DNA from: Bremerella sp. TYQ1
Lineage (GTDB): Bacteria; Planctomycetota; Planctomycetia; Pirellulales; Pirellulaceae
DNA: 64,000 nt
Direction of reading: 5' to 3'
NCBI RefSeq assembly: GCF_020150455.1
Contig: NZ_CP083740.1
Coordinates: 3,224,001-3,288,000, forward strand
The notes under the pieces were generated by a model. The model was not told the origin of the DNA. It did no database searches and saw only the letters and a list, made by a program, of their open reading frames with translations. The position numbers were made by a program, and so were the translations under genes. How positions within the stretch are numbered: the stretch's first letter is position 1; each line of letters begins with the position of its first letter. Below are positions 55,281-64,000 of the stretch, in pieces.

Positions 55281-56114
55281 ATGAATCCGGTCCAAAAAGC
55301 TAGTTGGTACGTCGAAAGTCATTTGCGCGGTGATCTTTCGTTAGATGTCATCGCCAAAGCATGTCATGTGTCGTCGTACCATTTAACACGAGCCTTCGCC
55401 GCAAGCGTGGGAATCTCCTTGATGCGTTACGTCCGGGCCCGCCGCCTGAGTGAGGCGGCACAACGACTTGCCGACGGCGCCGACGACATCCTGGCCATCG
55501 CCCTTGATTATGGGTATGGATCGCACGAAGCATTCACGCGTGCGTTCCGCAGCCAGTTTGGCGTGACGCCAGAGCATGTTCGAGCCCAGGGAAATGTACA
55601 CGAACTTACGCTCAAGGAGATCATCACGATGAACCAAACGCCATCCACCGAACTGGCGGAACCGACCATTCAGCAAATGCCGGAAATGCACTTGGCAGGG
55701 CTCGTCCAACGGTATCAATGCGAATCGCCCGAAGGGATTCCACGGCAATGGGAACGCCTCGGACCGCATCTTGGCAACGTGCCGGGCCAAATCGGAGCGA
55801 CTGCCTACGGCGTGATCCATGAATTCGATTCCGATGGAAACTTCGCTTACCTGACCGGGGTCGAAGTAAAAGCCGACGCAAAGCTGCCAAGCGACTTCCA
55901 GCGGCTAACAGTCCCCGCGCAGCGATACGCCATCTTTACCCAGTCAGGTCACATCGCAGGGATTCGAGCGGCATTCTCGGCGATCTGGAGCCAATGGTTG
56001 CCGGAGTCAGGACTTCAAGCGGCCGAAGCCCCCACGGTCGAACGTTACGGGCAAGAGTTCGATCCGCGAACCGGTCTCGGCGGCTATCAGATATGGTTGC
56101 CGATCCGTTCGTAA
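55281..56114 (+). CDS. AraC-type regulator with GyrI-like effector-binding domain
   Basis: 277 residues. The N-terminal AraC/XylS double helix-turn-helix (about 5-105: LSLDVIAKACHVSSYHLTRAF, ILAIALDYGYGSHEAFTRAFRSQFG) binds DNA. The C-terminal part (about 125-277) is the GyrI-like/SOUL small-molecule domain: MPEMHLAGLVQRYQC, AYGVIHEFDSDGNFAYLTGVEV and the final GLGGYQIWLPI. This order, DNA binding first, is the Rob/SoxS-like fusion type known for drug or lipid sensing. It sits 240 bases after the pilin gene with a bidirectional terminator after it. Confidence 0.92.
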   Translation: MNPVQKASWYVESHLRGDLSLDVIAKACHVSSYHLTRAFAASVGISLMRYVRARRLSEAAQRLADGADDILAIALDYGYGSHEAFTRAFRSQFGVTPEHVRAQGNVHELTLKEIITMNQTPSTELAEPTIQQMPEMHLAGLVQRYQCESPEGIPRQWERLGPHLGNVPGQIGATAYGVIHEFDSDGNFAYLTGVEVKADAKLPSDFQRLTVPAQRYAIFTQSGHIAGIRAAFSAIWSQWLPESGLQAAEAPTVERYGQEFDPRTGLGGYQIWLPIRS

Positions 56115-56128
56115 CGCCGGCCAGATAA

Positions 56129-56164
56129 AGCAAAAGGCTCGGACCGAAGTCCGAGCCTTTTGCT
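56129..56164. terminator. Bidirectional terminator
   Basis: A perfect 16-base stem (56129-56144 and 56149-56164) with loop CGAA; AAAA/TTTT at the stem base lets it serve both the AraC-type gene (plus) and the NagB-fusion gene (minus). Confidence 0.92.
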
Positions 56165-56193
56165 AGTTTTATCGAAAACGATGCAAGCGAGAC

Positions 56194-58083
56194 TTACAAT
56201 GGCTGCCCGTTCCAGCGAACGAATGCTTCCATGGCGAAGTATTCTGGCAAACCGATCTTGTTGTAAGAATCGGCCGTTCCGGTGTTACGGTCTTCGGCAC
56301 GTTCCCAGAATTCGCGTGGGTCGGTTCCGGGGAACAACGCACTATCCTTCTGGCTTTCATGCATGAAGATCGCTTGACGCTTCTTGTACATGTCGTTCGG
56401 CGAAAGTGGCACGCAGATTTCAATCTCGTGCAGTGGGTACTCTTGCCAGGCACCACGATAAAGCAGAGCTTCCGGTCGACTTCCGGTTTCGGCTTCAATC
56501 TCGATCAACGCGTTAAAGATCGCCATCGCACAAACACGATGTGTTCCGTGCGGATCGGAAAGGTCGCCGGCGATGTAGACCTGATCGGGCTGAACTTTCA
56601 TGATCAGCTCTTTCACGATCTGCACATCTTCGTCGCCCAGTGGGTTCTTCGCCACTTTCCCCGTGCGATAGAACGGCAGGTCGAGGAAGTGCAGATGCTC
56701 TTCCTGGCAGCCTGCTTTCAGGGCACCGGCAATGGCTTCGCTGCGACGAATCAAACCTTTGATCGTCAGCACGGTATCGATATCAGGTTCGCCAGGCGGT
56801 TTGGCCTTCAACGAATCGACGACCTGCTTTTCGACTTCGGCCGACTTCGTTTCTTCGATGCCGAACAAGCGGTTGTACTGCGTGACGAAGTCAGCGAAAC
56901 GCTGAGCGTCGTGGTCAAATACCGCGATATTACCGCTGGTCATGTAGGCGACGTGGGCTTCATGTCCATCGTCAACCAGGCGAATCAGCGTGCCACCCAT
57001 GCTGATGACGTCGTCGTCCGGGTGAGGACTGAAGCAAATTGCTTTCTTCTTTTCCTTGCCGGCCGGATGGTACTCGATGGTGTCCATCATCCAGCGGAAC
57101 ACACGGTGAGCCAGTTTTGGAGCCGGACCGTGATGACGCAGCAGTTGGTGCAAGTTGTACTTGCGGAAGTCGTCGTCATCTAGCTTCAGCAAGGCTTTGC
57201 CGGTCTGTTCGCACAGCCACAGCACGGCTCGTTTGATCATCGTCTGATCCCACTCCACTTCTCCTTCGGTCCAAGGAGTCGCGAAAGCGGTCAGCTTGCT
57301 TGCGGCGGCCGTATCGATGTAAACCGACGTGTCGCGATGTTCCTGCAAGATGGTCGCGGGAACACGATTGGTAATCGGCCCTTCGAGCGTTTCGTTGATG
57401 ATCGAAGACTTGCCTTGGCCGAGGGCGAGAAGCAAAATCTTACGAGCTTCCAGAATCGTTCCGATGCCCATGGTGATGGCCTGATGCGGAACGTTTTCTT
57501 CGTGGAAGAAGTCCGAAGCCGCACCACGGCGGGTAATCGGGTCCAACGTGCACAAGCGTGTGCGACTGTTGCGAATGCTGAACGGTTCGTTGAAACCGAT
57601 GTGACCGTTCGAGCCGATGCCTAGTAGCATCAAGTCGATCCCGCCGGCATCGCGGATCTTTTGTTCGTACTCTTCGCAGTAGCGGTCGACTTCGTCCAGC
57701 GAAATCATTCCGTCAGGAATGTGAATATTCTCAGGCGGAATATTCACATGCTGGAAGAAAACCTCGTGCATCGTTCGGTGATAACTTTGCAGTTGGTCCG
57801 GTTTCAAACCGTAGTATTCGTCCAAGTTGAAGGTAATCACGTTGGATAGATCCAACCCTTCATCCTGGTGCATGCGAACCAGTTCTCGATAGACGCCCAT
57901 CGGCGTGGAACCGGTCGGAAGCCCTAGCACGGCTGTGGCTTTTTGAGCCTGGCGTTCGCGGATAATCGCGGCGACCATTTCAGCGACGTAGCGAGAGAGG
58001 GCTTCGCTGGTGGAAAAAACAGAGCAAGGCAAAGCGGTTGACTGGATCGACATCACAGGTCGATCAGCGGTTCGTTCAGTCAT
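56194..58083 (-). CDS. nagB: Glucosamine-6-phosphate deaminase fused to PIG-L deacetylase domain
   Basis: 629 residues in two domains. The N-terminal NagB domain (about 20-270) has LGLPTGSTPMGVYREL, ITFNLDEYYGL (Asp), and GIGSNGHIGFNEP with His and Glu kept; the Asp of E. coli (GNDGH) is Asn, as in some active Gram-positive enzymes. The C-terminal PIG-L/LmbE domain (about 340-600) has the zinc motif SPHPDDDVISMGG and DPHGTHRV. The fusion could remove an acetyl group from a GlcNAc unit and then deaminate glucosamine-6-phosphate to fructose-6-phosphate. Converges on the AraC-type gene. Confidence 0.9.
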   Translation of the reverse strand: MTERTADRPVMSIQSTALPCSVFSTSEALSRYVAEMVAAIIRERQAQKATAVLGLPTGSTPMGVYRELVRMHQDEGLDLSNVITFNLDEYYGLKPDQLQSYHRTMHEVFFQHVNIPPENIHIPDGMISLDEVDRYCEEYEQKIRDAGGIDLMLLGIGSNGHIGFNEPFSIRNSRTRLCTLDPITRRGAASDFFHEENVPHQAITMGIGTILEARKILLLALGQGKSSIINETLEGPITNRVPATILQEHRDTSVYIDTAAASKLTAFATPWTEGEVEWDQTMIKRAVLWLCEQTGKALLKLDDDDFRKYNLHQLLRHHGPAPKLAHRVFRWMMDTIEYHPAGKEKKKAICFSPHPDDDVISMGGTLIRLVDDGHEAHVAYMTSGNIAVFDHDAQRFADFVTQYNRLFGIEETKSAEVEKQVVDSLKAKPPGEPDIDTVLTIKGLIRRSEAIAGALKAGCQEEHLHFLDLPFYRTGKVAKNPLGDEDVQIVKELIMKVQPDQVYIAGDLSDPHGTHRVCAMAIFNALIEIEAETGSRPEALLYRGAWQEYPLHEIEICVPLSPNDMYKKRQAIFMHESQKDSALFPGTDPREFWERAEDRNTGTADSYNKIGLPEYFAMEAFVRWNGQPL

Positions 58084-58391
58084 GATTCTCGTTGTTCAGG
58101 TTGTAGGAAAGCGAAGAGAGTCTCTTCGCGGCAGGTAAATTCTCGAACCGAATCGGCAAGTATGAACGATCGCGCAGAGCTTGAATAGGGAGCCAATCGC
58201 CCCGTTAACCGATTCACATGTGAAATAGCTACAATCTGCGAGACTTATTTAGGAAGACTATTGGCGAAACGCCACTATATTGGAATAAGTCGGAAAACTC
58301 GTTCTGCCCAGCTTTTCCCCCTAATACCCACGGCAGCGCGACCGACCAAACCCTTATCCTAATTCAGTACAACCTCAGCCCACCAAGTGCC
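58084..58391. other. 308-base divergent intergenic region
   Basis: Between the NagB fusion and the giant haem gene. No protein frame, terminator or repeat seen. AT-rich near 58220-58280, where promoters are likely. Confidence 0.45.
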
Positions 58392-61300
58392 ATGCTTCGT
58401 AAAAATCTCAGCTTTCGCAGCGCGTGGTTTTTTGCCAGCTTGATTCTGACACTGGCCAGCCTCACCACCCTTTCGGCGGCAGAACCCCAAACGCAGGGAG
58501 CACGTCTCTCGGTTCTGTTCCTGGGCGACAATGGGCATCATCAACCGGCCAAGCGATTCGTCGAACTGCAGCCGGTCCTCGAACAGCGCGGAATCGATCT
58601 GAAGTACACCGATTCGCTGGCCAACATCAATCCAGAAACGCTCGCGAAGTTTGATGGGCTGATGATTTACGCCAACATCGAGCAAATCGATCCGGCCTCG
58701 GAAAAGGCGATCATCGATTACGTCGAGCAAGGTCACGGGCTCATCCCTCTGCACTGTGCTTCCTACTGCTTCTTGAATTCGCCGAAGTACATCGCACTGG
58801 TCGGGGCGCAGTTCAAGAGCCACGGAACGGGAACGTTCCGCACGAAGATCACGGAGCCTTCGCACCCAATCATGCAAGGCTTCCAAGGGTTTGAAAGCTG
58901 GGACGAAACCTACGTGCATACAAAGCACAACGAAGAAAATCGCACCGTTTTGACTTACCGCATCAGCGATCGCGAACGTGAACCATGGACATGGGTACGC
59001 GAACAAGGCCAAGGACGCGTCTTCTACACCGCTTGGGGACACGACGCCCGTACGTGGACCAACCCCGGCTTCGCCAATCTTGTCGAACGTGGCGTTCGCT
59101 GGGCAGTGGGACAAGATCCAAGCATCGTCCCGAACTTCCCACCACAAAAGGATGGTCTCGTTACTGCGTTCGATCGTCCGATGAACGTTCCCAAGCCGCA
59201 AAAATCAAACAAGGACGTCAAACCGTTCGACTATGTCGACGTCGGTGCGAAGATCCCCAACTACACCGCTGGTGCCAACTGGGGAACGCAAGCCAAGCCG
59301 CTCAACTTGATGCAGAAGCCGCTTGAGCCAGAAGAATCCGGCAAGCACCTGGTTCTGCCGGAAGGCTTTGAAGCAAAGTTGTTCGCCTCGGAAGAAATCT
59401 TCGACGGCGGCAAGCCTATCGCAATGACCTGGGACGCTCGCGGTCGTTTGTGGATGTGCATGACGCTCGACTACCCGAACGAACTTCACACCAAGGGACC
59501 TGGTCGTGACCGCATTGTTGTTTGCGAAGATACCGATGGTGATTTGAAAGCGGACAAAGTCACAACGTTCGCAGAGGGCCTTAGCATTCCGACTTCGATC
59601 GCCTTCCACGACGGCGGCGTGATCGTGCAAAACGGGACCGAAACGCTTTGGTTCAAAGACACCAACGGCGATGACGTTGCCGACGAAAAGAAGGTGATGT
59701 TCACCGGCTGGAACATGCGAGACACCCATGGCGGCGTGAGCAACTTCCAGTACGGCCACGACAACTGGATCTGGGGCATGCAGGGCTACAACGACTCGCA
59801 TGTCGTTGTGAATGGTGAAGAACAGCCAGGCTTCCGCAACGGCTTCTTCCGCTTCAAGCCAGATGGCAGCCAGTTGGAGTTCATTCGTTCGACTAACAAC
59901 AACACGTGGGGGCTGGGGATCAGCGAAGAAGGCATTATCTTCGGTTCGACCGCCAACCACTGTCCGAGCGTCTATATGCCGATTCCGAACCGCTACTACG
60001 AACAAGTTCGCGGCTGGACGGCTCGCCTGGTACTCGACTCAATGGCCGACACGCACAAGTTCGACCCTGTCACCGACAAAGTACGCCAAGTCGATCATCA
60101 TGGTGGCTACACTGCCGGGGCCGGGCATTCGCTCTATACGGCTCGTAACTATCCAGAAGAGTTCTGGAACCGCGTTGCATTTGTCAACGGTCCTACGGGT
60201 CACCTGACAGGTGCGTTCGTCATCTCGCGTGACGGCAGCAACTTCCACTCGACGAGTCCATTCAACTTAGTCGCTTCCGACGACGAATGGACCGCTCCGA
60301 TCCAAGCCGAAGTTGGTCCTGACGGCAACGTTTGGGTTCTCGACTGGTACAATTACATCGTCCAACACAACCCGACGCCACATGGCTTTGAAACCGGGAA
60401 AGGCGCCGCCTACGAAACCGACCTGCGTGACAAACGCCATGGCCGTATCTACCGCATCGTCTACACCGGCGAAGGGGCCAAAGCCGACAAAGATTGGCAC
60501 GTTAACCTCGAGAAAGCCTCGACCGAAAAGCTGGTCGATACCCTCAAGAGCGACAACCTGCTATGGCGTCGTCACGCTCAGCAGATCTTGGTCGAACGCG
60601 GTAACCGAGACGCTGTGCCAGGGCTTATCGCACTGATCGAAGACGATTCGATGGACAGCATCGGCTTGAACGTCGGAGCAATCCACGCTTTGTGGACACT
60701 ACAAGGCCTCGGTGCCCTGGACAACGCCAACAGCAACGCCACCAAGGCTGCCTACGCTGCTTTGTCGCACAACGCTCCTGGTGTTCGTCGCAATGCGGTT
60801 CAAGTCTTGCCACACGCACCTGAAAGTACTGCTGCGATTCTGGAAGCTGGCGTACTGAACGATGTCGATCCTCAGGTTCGCCTGATGACACTGCTTGCGT
60901 TGGCCGACCTGCCTGCTAGTGATGCCGCCGCGATTGATATCTTGGCAATGATCACTCAGCCAGAGAACGCGACCGATCGCTGGATTCCGGACGCTGCGAC
61001 GTCCGCTGCCGCCAACCAAGGAGGCAGCTTCCTGAAGGCGGTCGCCAAAGCAGACCAAGTCGACAACAAAGTGTTGAATCTCGTCGCAATCGTCACCGAG
61101 CATTACTCGCGTGGTGGTCCCACCGATTCAATCGCCGAACTGCTTCCAGCGATTGTCGATGCTCAGCCGCAAGTGGCCGAGGCCATCGTCACCGGTCTCG
61201 CCAAAGGTTGGCCGAAAGACTCCAAGCCGCAAATCACCGCGGCCATGGACGACTCACTCGCCAGCCTGATCGAGAAGCTGCCCGCTTCTTCGCGAGGCCA

Positions 61301-62831
61301 GCTGATCCGCATGGCGGTGAACTGGGGCAGCGTGAAACTCGCTTCGCAGTTGGAAGAACTCGTCGAGAACGCCCTCGATCAAATCGATTCTGGCGACTTG
61401 AACGCCAAACAAGTTCAACAGCTCGCTCGCGAGATCGTCGAACTGAACGTCAAGATGGATCCTCCTGTCGAAGCGGAACTGCTCGCTTCGATCGGCCCAC
61501 AAACGTCTGCCGATGTCACCACCGCACTGCTTAGCGCTTTGAAAGCGAGCGAAAACGACGAGCTCGGCCAGTACGTCCTGGAAACGCTGCCGAGTCTTAC
61601 CCCAACGGCTCGTAAAGAAGCGATCGGCGTTATGCTCGGTCGACCTGCATGGACGGCCAACTTGCTTGCTTCGATGGACAAGGGGGCCATTCAGCTGAAC
61701 GAACTGGCTCTCGACCAACGCCAGGCATTGTCGCAGCATCCTGACAAGCAGCTTCGCAAAAAGGCGGAAGCATTGTTCGCCCGTGGTGGTGCATTGCCGA
61801 ACGCTGACCGCGAGAAGGTCATCAAAGAACTGTGGGCAACCACCGAGGCCAAAGGGGACGCGGCCGCCGGCAAATTGGTCTTCAAGCGAGAATGCTCGAA
61901 GTGCCACATCCACAGCGGCGAAGGCTCGAAGATCGGTCCTGATCTGACTGGGATGGCTGTCCATCCGAAGTCGCAGCTGCTGACCGAAATCCTCGACCCC
62001 AACCGTAGTGTCGAATCGAACTATCGCACCTACATGGTTGCCACCATGGATGGCCGCGTGATGAGTGGTTTGCTCGCCTCGGAAAGCCGAACCGCCATCG
62101 AGCTGGTCGACGCCGAAGGGAAGCAGCAATCGATCTTGCGAGAAGACATCGACGAACTTCGTGGCACGCCACAGTCGCTGATGCCGGTCGGTTTCGAGAA
62201 GCAAATCAAGCCGAAGGAATTTGAGGACCTGTTGGCGTTCCTCACCAAGCGAGGCAAGTTCGTGCCGCTGCCACTGGAAAAAGTTGCCACCGCAGTCAGC
62301 ACCGAAGGAATGTTCGTCTCGAAGGACGCTCCCGTCGAAACGTTGGTCTTCGACGACTGGAAACCGAAAACCGTTGAAGGCGTTCCGTTCCAATTGGTCG
62401 ATCCACAAGGAACTTCCAAACCGAACGCCGTTCTGCTGCATGCTCCTGGGGGCTATCTCCCTCCGAAGATGCCGAAGCAGGTCTCCATTCCGTGTAACAT
62501 GCCACTGAAAGCGGTCCACATTCTGGGTGGCGTCGCCGGCTGGGCCTCCCCTTACGGGAAAGAAGGCACCACGTCGATGATCGTCCGCTTCCAGTACGAA
62601 GATGGCACCACGGAAGATCACGAGCTGAAAAACGGGATCCACATCGCGGATTACATCCGCCGCGTGGACGTGCCGGAGTCGAAGTTCGCCTTCGATCTCA
62701 ACGGCCGCCAGATGCGTTATCTGACGGTTCGCCCGAGCGAAGCCAAAGTGGTCGCTTCGATCGATCTCGTCAAAGGTAACGACGACACCGCTCCCGTTGT
62801 CATGGCGGTCACTGCAGAAGGTGCCGATTAA
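58392..62831 (+). CDS. Giant ThuA / PVC-propeller / HEAT / cytochrome c protein
   Basis: 1479 residues, exported. A signal peptide (MLRKNLSFRSAWFFASLILTLASLTTLSAA) precedes a ThuA-like glutamine amidotransferase-fold domain (about 35-240; LHCASYCFLNSP holds His-Cys), a PVC-type beta-propeller (about 320-690; LTLDYPNEL region, EDTDGDLKADKVTTFAEG), a HEAT-like helical region (about 700-1130), a haem-binding site CSKCHIH (near 1168) in a cytochrome c domain and a C-terminal beta-sandwich (about 1290-1479) of galactose-binding look. ThuA relatives act on trehalose or sugars. Starts from a signal peptide, so the whole is periplasmic or outer surface. No partner gene adjacent. Confidence 0.9.
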   Translation: MLRKNLSFRSAWFFASLILTLASLTTLSAAEPQTQGARLSVLFLGDNGHHQPAKRFVELQPVLEQRGIDLKYTDSLANINPETLAKFDGLMIYANIEQIDPASEKAIIDYVEQGHGLIPLHCASYCFLNSPKYIALVGAQFKSHGTGTFRTKITEPSHPIMQGFQGFESWDETYVHTKHNEENRTVLTYRISDREREPWTWVREQGQGRVFYTAWGHDARTWTNPGFANLVERGVRWAVGQDPSIVPNFPPQKDGLVTAFDRPMNVPKPQKSNKDVKPFDYVDVGAKIPNYTAGANWGTQAKPLNLMQKPLEPEESGKHLVLPEGFEAKLFASEEIFDGGKPIAMTWDARGRLWMCMTLDYPNELHTKGPGRDRIVVCEDTDGDLKADKVTTFAEGLSIPTSIAFHDGGVIVQNGTETLWFKDTNGDDVADEKKVMFTGWNMRDTHGGVSNFQYGHDNWIWGMQGYNDSHVVVNGEEQPGFRNGFFRFKPDGSQLEFIRSTNNNTWGLGISEEGIIFGSTANHCPSVYMPIPNRYYEQVRGWTARLVLDSMADTHKFDPVTDKVRQVDHHGGYTAGAGHSLYTARNYPEEFWNRVAFVNGPTGHLTGAFVISRDGSNFHSTSPFNLVASDDEWTAPIQAEVGPDGNVWVLDWYNYIVQHNPTPHGFETGKGAAYETDLRDKRHGRIYRIVYTGEGAKADKDWHVNLEKASTEKLVDTLKSDNLLWRRHAQQILVERGNRDAVPGLIALIEDDSMDSIGLNVGAIHALWTLQGLGALDNANSNATKAAYAALSHNAPGVRRNAVQVLPHAPESTAAILEAGVLNDVDPQVRLMTLLALADLPASDAAAIDILAMITQPENATDRWIPDAATSAAANQGGSFLKAVAKADQVDNKVLNLVAIVTEHYSRGGPTDSIAELLPAIVDAQPQVAEAIVTGLAKGWPKDSKPQITAAMDDSLASLIEKLPASSRGQLIRMAVNWGSVKLASQLEELVENALDQIDSGDLNAKQVQQLAREIVELNVKMDPPVEAELLASIGPQTSADVTTALLSALKASENDELGQYVLETLPSLTPTARKEAIGVMLGRPAWTANLLASMDKGAIQLNELALDQRQALSQHPDKQLRKKAEALFARGGALPNADREKVIKELWATTEAKGDAAAGKLVFKRECSKCHIHSGEGSKIGPDLTGMAVHPKSQLLTEILDPNRSVESNYRTYMVATMDGRVMSGLLASESRTAIELVDAEGKQQSILREDIDELRGTPQSLMPVGFEKQIKPKEFEDLLAFLTKRGKFVPLPLEKVATAVSTEGMFVSKDAPVETLVFDDWKPKTVEGVPFQLVDPQGTSKPNAVLLHAPGGYLPPKMPKQVSIPCNMPLKAVHILGGVAGWASPYGKEGTTSMIVRFQYEDGTTEDHELKNGIHIADYIRRVDVPESKFAFDLNGRQMRYLTVRPSEAKVVASIDLVKGNDDTAPVVMAVTAEGAD

Positions 62832-63161
62832 CGCAACGCGTTACTACAATTCACGTTAGGGTGCATCGGCGACGCCACCATGGGGATGGAAATTGGACGA
62901 CGGTGAGGGACTGTGTCCGATCCGGCGTCGCCGCAGCACCCACAACGTGACTTGTTTCCCTGGGCCCCTTCCGCCGAAACGGTGGGAATCGGTCATTGGG
63001 GGTTGCGAGCTCGCCCCAGCAGTTATAGAATCTTGAGTTTCCACTAGACGGAAATTCCAGGGTAAAGGACGCACGCGTCCCTATCCTCCATAATATCGCT
63101 AAGTCATGTCGAACGTTGCCGCGTCAGAATGCGGCATATTAGAGACGCCCGAAAGAGAAAT
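62832..63161. other. 330-base intergenic region before rpsR
   Basis: Holds the family C palindrome (62851-62950), then a region with GGACGC/GCGTCC palindrome near 63067-63080 and AT-rich CATAATAT near 63089-63096 that could be a -10 element for rpsR. No other gene. Confidence 0.45.
62851..62950. repeat. Palindromic intergenic repeat, family C
   Basis: Outer arms TCACGTT (62851-62857) with AACGTGA (62944-62950); then GGGTGC and CGGCGACGCC on the left pair with GGCGTCGCCG and GCACCC on the right. A weaker inner pairing (ATTGGAC near 62892 with GTCCGAT near 62915) nests inside. About 25 bases per arm. It begins 20 bases after the giant gene. No T-run. Confidence 0.7.
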
Positions 63162-63431
63162 ATGAGACCAGCCAATAAGTCCAAAGCCCGTAAGCGTGCC
63201 AAGACCAAGGCCCGAGTATCCAAAAAGGATCCGATTTTCGTCGATGGCAAACGTCCACGTCCCATGTTCGTGGACTACAAGGACGTCGAGCTGCTCAAGA
63301 AACTGACCAACCGTCACGGTCGTATCGTCGGTCGTCGCAAGAGCGGCTGCACCGCGGTCAGCCAACACGCGGTTACCCAAGCCATCAAGCGTGCCCGATT
63401 CATGGCCCTGCTGGCTTACGTCAAAGACTAG
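63162..63431 (+). CDS. rpsR: Small ribosomal subunit protein bS18
   Basis: 30S ribosomal protein. The 89 residues carry a basic N-terminus (MRPANKSKARKRAKTK) and the bS18 core FVDYKDVELLKKLTNRHGRI, GRRKSGCTAVSQHAVTQAIKRARFMALLAYV. The single Cys in GRRKSGC sits where bS18 often has one. The start ATG at 63162 follows a purine-rich stretch (GAAAGAGAAAT). Usually rpsR lies between rpsF and rplI; here it is alone. Terminator at 63505. Confidence 0.95.
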   Translation: MRPANKSKARKRAKTKARVSKKDPIFVDGKRPRPMFVDYKDVELLKKLTNRHGRIVGRRKSGCTAVSQHAVTQAIKRARFMALLAYVKD

Positions 63432-63504
63432 TCCTGAGGACAGTCATCCTCAAGACAGTCAGGCGATCGTCGACAGACCACATTCGCCGCCCAAACATCA
63501 AAAG

Positions 63505-63535
63505 GCCTGCTTCCTCCGTGTTAGCAGGCTTTTTT
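63505..63535 (+). terminator. Rho-independent terminator after rpsR
   Basis: GCCTGCT (63505-63511) pairs with AGCAGGC (63523-63529), followed by T to 63535. It is 73 bases after the rpsR stop. Confidence 0.85.
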
Positions 63536-63638
63536 CGTGCGCGCGAAGCGTCGCTCCCCTGCCCCATCTCCCTCGTCTCCAAGTTGCCTCATATTGATTA
63601 CCTCACCCAAGTGCTAACAATGGGGTCAGGAGAACACC

Positions 63639-64000
63639 ATGTCGCAAACCTTTCAAACGACCCGCCGTGTCGAATTCCGAGACACGGACGCCGCGGGGAT
63701 CGTTCATTTCTCGGCTTTCCTGATCTACATGGAACAAGTCGAGCACGAATTCCTTCGCACCATCGGGCTCAGCGTCCATCATCAGCTGGAAGACTCGGCG
63801 ATGAGTTGGCCGCGCGTTTCGATCCACTGCGACTACAAAGGCCCAGCCAAGTTTGAAGAAATCCTCGACGTTTCCCTCTCGATCGCGCGGATCGGCAAGC
63901 GAAGCGTCACCTATCAAGTCCGCTTCGAGCGAGACGGCCACCAGCTTGCCGAAGGAACGATGACGGCGGTCTGCTGCGAAGTCCAGCCTGGCGTGCCTCC
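63639..64000 (+). CDS. Acyl-CoA thioesterase, YbgC/FadM type (3' end cut by window)
   Basis: 120 codons up to the window edge. Hotdog fold thioesterase: TTRRVEFRDTDAAGIVHFSAFLIYMEQVEHEFL holds the catalytic Asp (RDTDAAG), and RVSIHCDYKGPAKFEEILD is the next family block. ATG 63639 is preceded by CAGGAGAACACC. In YbgC types it hydrolyses acyl-CoA or acyl-ACP; FadM/4-hydroxybenzoyl-CoA types differ. Which substrate is unknown. The stop lies beyond the window, with at least some 15 residues missing. Confidence 0.92.
   Translation, partial: MSQTFQTTRRVEFRDTDAAGIVHFSAFLIYMEQVEHEFLRTIGLSVHHQLEDSAMSWPRVSIHCDYKGPAKFEEILDVSLSIARIGKRSVTYQVRFERDGHQLAEGTMTAVCCEVQPGVP

Noticed and set aside
61254..62642. 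A 462-codon minus-strand ORF inside the giant haem gene
   Set aside because: Complement of the plus-strand gene, whose domains are recognised throughout this span.

Overview
The window reads as chromosomal DNA of a planctomycete, most like the Pirellulaceae (Blastopirellula, Bremerella, Rhodopirellula). This is inferred from gene content, not from a search. The signs are a DUF1592-type cytochrome c protein next to a Tat-exported DUF1552 protein, a 1479-residue PVC-type haem-binding CxxCH protein, small membrane proteins opening with NP(F/Y)xSPQ, an FHA/coiled-coil membrane protein, and lipid A and outer-membrane genes (lpxK, LptF/G, Mla, OprB porin). Genes are dense, sit in short operons on both strands, and often start with GTG or TTG. 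I found no rRNA, tRNA, insertion sequence, prophage or CRISPR array.

Layout. 1-7.6 kb (mostly minus): rhomboid protease (cut by the window edge), FabZ-like dehydratase, a 32-residue basic protein, a large RND/MMPL exporter, a STAS protein, an MFS carrier overlapping trpD. 7.8-14.7 kb: nucleoside hydrolase, HtrA-like protease, DksA-like zinc-finger protein, FHA protein, then the queuosine genes queE and queF facing apart. 14.8-21.8 kb: small membrane and zinc-ribbon proteins, nucleoside deaminase, sugar-isomerase-like TIM barrel, LptF/G permease, PP2C phosphatase, PEGA lipoprotein. 21.8-24.8 kb: mlaE-mlaF-mlaD lipid transport operon. 25-30.7 kb: fasciclin protein, a receiver-HATPase regulator, a ferritin-like DUF892 gene behind a textbook sigma-54 promoter, GNAT plus thiE, TPR protein. 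30.7-43.3 kb: clpC, OprB porin, secreted proteins, DUF4236 pair, PQQ propeller, icd, lpxK. 43.3-46.5 kb: a four-gene overlapping operon for a NitT/TauT-type (THI5-like) importer plus a histidine phosphatase. 46.8-53.4 kb: DUF1592/DUF1552 pair, then a histidine kinase and NtrC-type regulator. 53.5-64 kb: lexA, a lone Flp pilin, AraC-GyrI regulator, a NagB/PIG-L fusion, the giant haem protein, rpsR, and a thioesterase cut by the window end.

How the parts fit. Several genes serve the Gram-negative envelope: LpxK makes lipid A, LptF/G exports LPS, Mla moves phospholipid, the RND protein moves lipids, and the porin admits solutes. Regulation is rich. There is a sigma-54 activator with its kinase, a sigma-54 promoter 25 kb away, and three proteins (STAS, PP2C, receiver-HATPase) of the classes used in partner switching. 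Thiamine is touched twice: thiE, and a possible pyrimidine-precursor importer.

The least explained material is between genes. Three kinds of long imperfect palindromes sit just after gene ends (14756-14830 and 53441-53510 share one sequence; 40821-40888; 62851-62950). They lack the T-runs that mark the ordinary terminators in the window and look like dispersed repeats.
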